Shown here piece by piece: positions 58,290-64,000 of a stretch of 64,000 bases of DNA. Under the pieces are notes generated by a model. That model saw only the letters and a list, made by a program, of their open reading frames with translations. It was not told the DNA's origin and made no database searches. Made by a program: the position numbers and the translations under genes. This DNA comes from Helicoverpa zea. Its lineage: Eukaryota; Arthropoda; Insecta; Lepidoptera; Noctuidae. Location of the stretch: contig NC_061471.1 in NCBI RefSeq assembly GCF_022581195.2, positions 1 to 64,000 of the forward strand, in the 5' to 3' direction. The first letter of the stretch is position 1. Each line of letters opens with the position of its first letter.

Positions 58290-58578
58290 GTGAGGAGATC
58301 CGTAGACGAACCAAAGTCACCGATATAGCCCACCGGATTAGCAAGTTGAAGTGGCAATGGGCAGGCCATATTGCTCGCAGAGCCGATGGCCGATGGGGCC
58401 GAAAAGTGCTAGAGTGGAGACCACGGGACCACGGACCACCAACGAGGTGGACAGATGACCTTATAAAGGTCGCCGGAAGACACTGGATGCAGGTCGCTTC
58501 CAACAGGTATCTGTGGAGATCAAAGGGGGAGGCCTATGTTCAGCAGTGGACGTCCTATGGCTGAGATGATGATGATGA
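58290..58578 (+). mobile_element. RTE-type LINE C-terminal fragment
   Basis: The open frame encodes RRRTKVTDIAHRISKLKWQW, then AGHIARR, DGRWGRKVLEWRPR, RPPTRWTDD-like and WRSKGEAYVQQWTSYG-stop. It is the conserved C terminus of RTE LINE polyproteins, followed by the (GATGAT)n tail typical of RTE 3' ends. The first 55 or so residues of the frame upstream of 58,290 are not RTE-like. It is 5'-truncated and inactive. Confidence 0.85.
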
Positions 58579-58769
58579 ATTTAAAACTAAACATTACAGT
58601 TTAGTAGATTTTGAGGTGGTACCCGTGGTACAAATAATGAGCCTGTTCAATTTATGGAAATTTACGGTCCAGCTGTCACACGGCTGTGCGTATTTCGTTA
58701 TACCGTTTTTTTATCTTTGATACCTTAAAAAAATATCTAAATTCTGTGCGGAAGTTTTGAGGTTCATAC

Positions 58770-58841
58770 AGGCTGACTGCTGGCTGACTGCAGGCTGACT
58801 GCAGGCTGACTGCAGGCTGACTGCAGGCTGACTGCTGGCAG
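58770..58841. repeat. 11-bp tandem repeat
   Basis: Six copies of GGCTGACTGCA or GGCTGACTGCT in a row. Non-coding, unknown role. Confidence 0.85.
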
Positions 58842-59376
58842 ACAATTACCGAATTATGCATGTTTATGTATGCACTTGTCAGATAATTGTATATTTCTTG
58901 ATTTTAACTATCTCTGTAAACGCACATGAAAACGAGGGTACCATTATGTAATTGTATTATGTTTATTGATATCTAACACCTTACATGTTTAATCATTCAA
59001 ATAAATATTAAAATTATCGTTATAAGTTTTAAATAAGATTTGGTTAAATTAGTTAATTTCAATTGTGAATTTAGTTATTTGTGAATAAAGCTTACTTGTC
59101 TCTGATTGGTGAATTTTGGCGGGATAGTATGACTGTTCGAAATAATGTTTTAAAATAGTCATGGCACATTTCTGGTGGACGTTCGAGGTGTAGACAACAC
59201 ACGAAAGTTAAGTATTTTTTCTGATTTATATTTTCTTACTGTGATGAGATTATTGTGATTTTTATTGTAATTGTTGTTTTATGTATTATTGTGCCGATCG
59301 CTTTATACATGTCTTTAAGATATATTTATGCTGTACTGTGTACTTACATTGGGTACCGTATGGAATTATTTCTTTA

Positions 59377-59571
59377 CTAGCTTCTGCCAGCGGTTTCACC
59401 CGCATCCCGTGGGAATTACTTCCCGTACCGGGATAAAAAGTAGCCTATAGCCTTTCTCGATAAATGGGCTATCTAACACTGAAAGAAATTTTCAAATCGG
59501 ACCAGTAGTTCCTGAGATTAGCGCGTTCAAACAAACAAACAAACTCTTCAGCTTTATAATATTAGTATAGA
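59377..59571 (-). mobile_element. Lep1-type non-autonomous Helitron, second copy
   Basis: 195 bp. Sense start TCTATACTAATATTATAAAG at 59571, end CTAG at 59377. Near-identical to 50182-50372, differing mainly by one extra AAAC unit and a few substitutions. Confidence 0.85.
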
Positions 59572-59623
59572 TGATTTATATGATTTATGTTCTAATGGTT
59601 TATAACCATACAGACAGAATTGT

Positions 59624-59800
59624 GTTGCTGGGGAGTTTGTTCCACCACTTCTTCTTCCCAGCAAAAAGACAGGAAGTGGTGAAGGGCGGGCGTTTTGGGG
59701 GCTGTCTAATGTAAATTCCTGACGTTAAAAAAGTGCCGCCTTGCAGCCAACTTTGAATAAATGATTTTTTATTTTGATTTGATTTTTGATTTTGATTACT
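59624..59800 (+). mobile_element. LINE/SINE 3' tail repeat, copy 2
   Basis: Parallel to 57677-57840, with a TTTGATTTTGATTACTT-type A/T tail usual at lepidopteran LINE 3' ends. Confidence 0.55.
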
Positions 59801-60261
59801 TATCTTAAACTCTATTTTTTTATACACATTTATCTGGACCCTAGTTATGACATATTATTTTCAAACATATAGGCACTTGTAAAAAAAGTCGTAACATTAT
59901 CGTTTTTTCGCTGCAGGAGACTCGTTGCAGAAGCCACTTATGAACATCTTCACAACCCGAGTATGACAACACTGATGACGCGTCGACATCATATTTATAA
60001 AGACTGATCTTAACGTGCAATTATTACCAAAATTGTATAAAGAGATTTTCAAATACAACAGGACCTTTTTTTAATTGAAATTCTAAAACTCCTGAGATTT
60101 CATGATGTTTGCAGAATCCAGCGATCTCGGGACAAATCCTGAGATATGGTAACTCTTTTTTTATCTTTTTTTTTATCTTTATTTATATGCATTTGAGGAA
60201 TATTCATACAGGTACCAAGGAGAAAGCTTTTGCTATACAGAGAGCTTAGATGGCTTAAATA

Positions 60262-60425
60262 TTGTACAATCGGCACGGTGGGCGGGGCGGTGCGCGTGCG
60301 CCGGAGCTTTGTTTACATCGGCGCGTTGTTTGTGCAGCGGCGGCAGGCGGGGCCTCCCCGGCGCGCCCCGCCCCCGCGCCGGCACGCCTCCCGCGCACGC
60401 CCACTGCTCTGCGCTAGTGGGAAGA
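60262..60425. promoter_or_regulatory. GC-rich island, possible promoter or 5' exon
   Basis: A sharp 160-base GC- and CpG-rich patch in AT-rich DNA, with GGGCGGGGC boxes. Frames through it on both strands lack a signal peptide or known motif. Its place upstream of Ser makes it a candidate promoter or non-coding first exon. This is inference only. Confidence 0.3.
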
Positions 60426-60845
60426 GCTTTGACAAAGCGGTAGGATCGCAAAGTGTCGCTCCAGATCATTCACGTGGTAACACATGCATCAGCTAGGTAT
60501 CATTCACCAGCCTCACTGCGACTTGTTGCCGGGGAAGACGATGAGAGCCCGTTGTACATTTTGGATGTTTCAATGCAATACGTGCCTTCCTATTTCTTAT
60601 AAAAAAGTGTAAAATAATATAATGTCAGTTTTGGTGCTAATACATTAAGGCCAAAGGTCACTGACAACATAGAGGTCAGATAGTTTTAAACCACTGTTTA
60701 CATTGAATTTACACGTTCAGTTTTTAAAGTATTTAAACAGGTGTCTTAAGGAAAACAGACGTTTATATGTTTAACGAGTGAGTGTATCTATGAGTGCATT
60801 TTCAAGCAAAATCTACAGAAAAATGAGCCTCTAAATCTATACATA

Positions 60846-62872
60846 TCGGGTGTGTCGTTCATAATCACATTAAATGAAATGCGTTAATATACTGGTTAAT
60901 ATATGTCGATTAACACAAAGAAAAAAGAAAAATACGTAAAAATAAAAAAATGAATTTTTCAAACAAAGTAAATAGAATAAAAATGTGCGAAAATTAGAAC
61001 ACCATATAAAAGTCAGTCATTACATTACAAACAACTGAAATTCTGGGTCTTTCGTCATTTCAACACGCTTAACTCAACACGAATGTGTTCAGTTGGTGAA
61101 ACTCAAAATTTTAATATTTATCATGTCGTCAACTCGACACGTCAAGATTTGATGTGTGTTCAGTTGGTGAAACTTAAATTATTCACTTTTATGTTTTCAC
61201 CAAGTCAACACGTTTTATAATTTAACCCGATTTCAAGGAAAAAGTACAGTCAACTAAATTCATTTTCAAACATCATTGGCGTGAGAACGTCCGCTTAGCA
61301 AACGCTTGAAACGAGAACATGGATTCCCAAACTCCTTCACAACATTTTTACTAAAAATGTACATACTTTTCATTCTATTACTTACTACAAGTACTAGGAA
61401 ATCATAAGTGCATTGAAGCCAGAAAAATGCATAGCAACTTTTAATAATGTTCTACAATAAAATAATGGTATTTAAATCGAATCATTGTTTGTCACAAGTA
61501 CTAGGGTGACATAACTGAACAGAAGCTATTCGCTATCGGATTACTAAGTGTTAGTTATTATTGCTTACCCGTGGAATATAATTGTTAACTACTGTATGTT
61601 GTAATGTATACTAGATGTACAGGGTATTATTATTATTGTCGTAGCATGTAGGTTACTTAATATTTGTGTTGACATCTGTCAACGCCAAGAGTTAGCTGGT
61701 GCGAATGATGGAGATGGCAAACGATTGTAATTTTGTGATAAGTAAGTACAAGAAGTTATTGTGATACGAATTGACGTTTTATTTCTGATGAAGGCTAGGA
61801 GATCATACCCTAGCTTATATAAGTATTGCACACCTCAGTCATCTTTCCGCAAGAAAATGCAACACAAAAATATATTTAATTTATTTTATAAAATGTGTGG
61901 AGAAATTTGAAACTTGACATATTGTATTATTTATTTTCATAAACACAAAATTCTTTTACATTTTTAAACTCGTGGAGGGGATGGGGACATACTACCTATT
62001 TTAATTAAATATTTTTGTTGTGGATAGGGATGTCTGGGAAATCATGTCTAAAGAAAACGAACATTGTATGTGAGGAATAATGGAAATCAAACAGTTGGTG
62101 ATTTTCAGTAAACCTCAAATAAAAACAAAGTATTAAGAATTACAGACAGTACCCACTTGAAAAGTCTTCTGTCGATAATTTGAAGAACAACAGATATGTG
62201 CATTACTTAAAAATAGAATATCTTCTGTTCAGTTCTGTTACCCTAGTACTTGTGACATACAATGATTCGATTTCAATACCATTATTTTATTGTAGAACAT
62301 TTTAAAAGTTGCTGATGCATCTGGCTTCAATGCACTTATAATTTCCTAGTACTTTAGTAAGTAGTTTGGGAATCAATGTTCGCGTTTCAAGCGTTTGCTA
62401 AGCGGACGTTCAGTAGCCAATGATGTTTGCACAGAAAATGAATTTAGTTGACTGTACTTTTTCCTTGAAATCGGGTTAAATTATAAAACGTGTTGACTTG
62501 GTGAAAACATAAAAGTGAATAATTTAAGTTTCACCAACTGAACACACATCAAATCTTGACGTGTCGAGTTGACGACATGATAAATATTAAAATTTTGAGT
62601 TTCACCAACTGAACACATTCGTGTTAAGTGTGTTGAAATGACGAAAGACCCGAAATTCTCCTTTGAAAACTGACAGCTGTCAACTGATCAAAACATTCGA
62701 TACTCCTAACTTTATCTCTGTTTTACACATGATGTTGTAAATTATAAAAACGAAAAATGACTCCTGTGACTAAACCACTGAATGGATTAGGTTATTTTTT
62801 TTTACAATTCGCCATAGAATATCATAAAGTATATGCGATAGAATTTAATGTGATTGTGAACGACACACCCGT
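60846..62872. mobile_element. TIR element split by a nested foldback element
   Basis: Ends CGGGTGTGTCGTTCATAATC and its inverted counterpart ATTGTGAACGACACACCCG, with TA next to both ends (60844-60845, 62873-62874), suggesting a TA target as in Tc1/mariner. Without the insert it would be about 0.4 kb. No ORF. Confidence 0.7.
61045..62651. mobile_element. 1.6-kb foldback element with 8-bp target duplication
   Basis: Begins GGGTCTTTCGTCATTTCAAC and ends with its inverse. Long inverted arms (about 430-480 bp each) flank a 0.7-kb centre. Each arm has two direct copies of GTGTTCAGTTGGTGAAACT. GAAATTCT is repeated exactly on both sides (61037-61044, 62652-62659), and the relative at 44160-44422 has a single GAAATTCT. 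An 8-bp duplication fits hAT-like or related transposases. Non-coding. Confidence 0.85.
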
Positions 62873-62879
62873 TATAATA

Positions 62880-63104
62880 AATCTGTAAAAAAACTTTGTC
62901 TGTACATTGAATATAATAAAAAAATAATAATTGAGTGGGGTTTAGAAACAGTAATAGAGCTCAAATCCAAAAAAAAAGTTCTGTCTGTTTGTCTGTATGT
63001 CTGTTTGTTTGTACAGGCTAATCTTCGGAACTACTGGACGGATTTCAATGATTTTTTCTTTGTTGTATCGGTATTAAGCCTAATCAACATTAGGCTATAA
63101 TTTA
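62880..63104 (-). mobile_element. LINE tail-like sequence, reverse orientation
   Basis: ATAAATCTGTAAAAAAAC, TGTCTGTTTGTCTGTATGTC and GAACTACTGGACGGATTTCAATG are the reverse complement of the features at 52601-52830. Confidence 0.5.
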
Positions 63105-63545
63105 TCTTCGAAACTTGAAGACCTGATGCAGAACTGCAACAGACCAACAAAACTATAAGAGATAAAAAAATGGTGCCATGGCAAAAATTGTTCCACGTGA
63201 TGAGCATTTTCGGCTGAGAGAATAAATTTGAAGATCTGGAACACCTGATGTGTAACCCCAAGAGCCCAGCTACTCTGTAGCATATACGGGTATGACGTTT
63301 TAGCAAAAGTTGTTTAATCTGATAAGCACTCTCTGTTGACTTATAAAAATTGAAGATCTAAAACACCTGATGTGGAACTCCAGAAGCCCAGCTAGACTAC
63401 AGCATTAAAAGGTATGACTTTTTAGCAAAATTTGTTTTAGCAAAAATCTAATAAGCACTCTCTATTGACTTAAAAAAAAACCGAAGATCTGGAACACCTG
63501 ATGTGGAACTTCAAGAGCCCAGCTACACGATGCAACTGAGTACCG
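63105..63545. repeat. Tandem repeat of about 125 bp
   Basis: GAAGATCTGGAACACCTGATGT followed by AGAGCCCAGCTA recurs near 63,229, 63,350 and 63,481, with a poorer first copy near 63,109. Units vary in length (about 120-130 bp). It adjoins the LINE tail and may be its 3' UTR repeats. Confidence 0.65.
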
Positions 63546-64000
63546 GTGTTTTACAAGAAACGACTGCCTATCTGACCTCCACAACCCGGTTACCCGTTCA
63601 ATACAATACCTCTTGGTAAAACTGGTCAAACTTACTGGTTTCTGACTACCCATAACGACTGCCAAGGATTTTCAATGGCAGCTGGGACCTGATAGACAGT
63701 TTAACGTTTTCTCCAAAAACCGGTCATTAGTGTCCAAAATATACTTAGAAAGTACATACGAACTAAGATAAGTTGCATTGGCAGGTACTTGCCAGACCTG
63801 GGATCGAAGTCACACACTCATACTTGAGAGATTGGTTCTCTAAACACTAGGTCGCCACTACTTTGTTATCTAAGGGTCCGTTCAGAAAGACCACTTAAAT
63901 GCGAACGCCTATTGCGCTTTAGTTCTTAGCGTTTTGTTTAGTCTACTGTGCTTTTGCCGTTGACGATCAAAAATTGCATATATGAAACGTTTCGAATGAT
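63546..64000. other. No gene or clear repeat recognised
   Basis: AT-rich sequence continuing to the window end. No coding exon seen. Confidence 0.5.

Noticed and set aside
60233..60496. Overlapping 78- and 88-residue ORFs in the GC island as a Ser signal-peptide exon
   Set aside because: Neither frame has a hydrophobic signal sequence followed by a phase-0 donor.
63780..63860. tRNA-derived SINE or tRNA gene
   Set aside because: A GGGATCGAA word is present, but no cloverleaf, A box or acceptor stem could be drawn.

Overview
The window is the left end of a lepidopteran chromosome. It opens with 2.5 kb of uninterrupted (CCTAA)n, the C-rich strand of the insect TTAGG telomere. It continues through about 40 kb of non-LTR retrotransposons, each inserted in telomeric repeats (the TRAS/SART situation known from silkworm and other moths), and then enters unique sequence with a Notch-ligand gene. 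Lep1-type Helitrons and RTE-type LINE tails further right also point to a moth or butterfly.

Region 1 (1-42,530) is the telomeric retrotransposon zone. Two unrelated types of R1-clade LINE occur. Plus-strand elements carry an ORF2 with endonuclease, reverse transcriptase and RNase H: a 5'-truncated copy (2529-5119), a full-length copy with a 527-bp tandemly repeated 5' UTR (A, 5137-15032), a second full-length family (B, 21652-27279) and an ORF1-only element (C, 29333-35366). Minus-strand elements lack RNase H and are SART-like in having a UAAUG ORF1/ORF2 junction: T1 (15090-21617), T2 (27353-28339), T3 (28364-29308) and T4 (35427-42492). Every element is separated from the next by 17-73 bp of CCTAA repeat. 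Three pairs (A/T1, B/T2, C/T4) lie tail to tail and two (T1/B, T3/C) head to head. Neither long minus-strand copy looks autonomous: T1 has lost the ORF2 ATG, and T4 has a nested DNA-element insertion in the ORF1 zinc knuckles.

Region 2 (42,493-44,500) is a transition zone. It has variant telomeric repeats, a 30-bp minisatellite built from TTAGGTT-containing half units, an orphan fragment resembling the 5' UTRs of the plus-strand LINEs, and part of a TIR element.

Region 3 (44,549-49,794, minus strand) holds 14 coding exons of a Serrate/Jagged-type Notch ligand: MNNL domain, DSL domain, about 14 EGF repeats, VWC-like cysteine-rich domain, transmembrane segment and cytoplasmic tail. It is transcribed towards the telomere. 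The signal-peptide exon was not found and should lie further right. Exons are extremely GC-rich, introns AT-rich.

Region 4 (49,795-64,000) has no convincing protein-coding exon and is probably the first intron and/or 5' flank of the ligand gene. It is full of mobile-element remnants: Lep1-like Helitrons, an inverted pair of 820-bp MITEs, a GC-rich TAA-flanked MITE, an RTE fragment, LINE tails, and a foldback element nested in another TIR element.

Family names rest on motifs and architecture read by eye. Coordinates of element ends are good to a few bases where telomeric repeats flank them, and approximate elsewhere.
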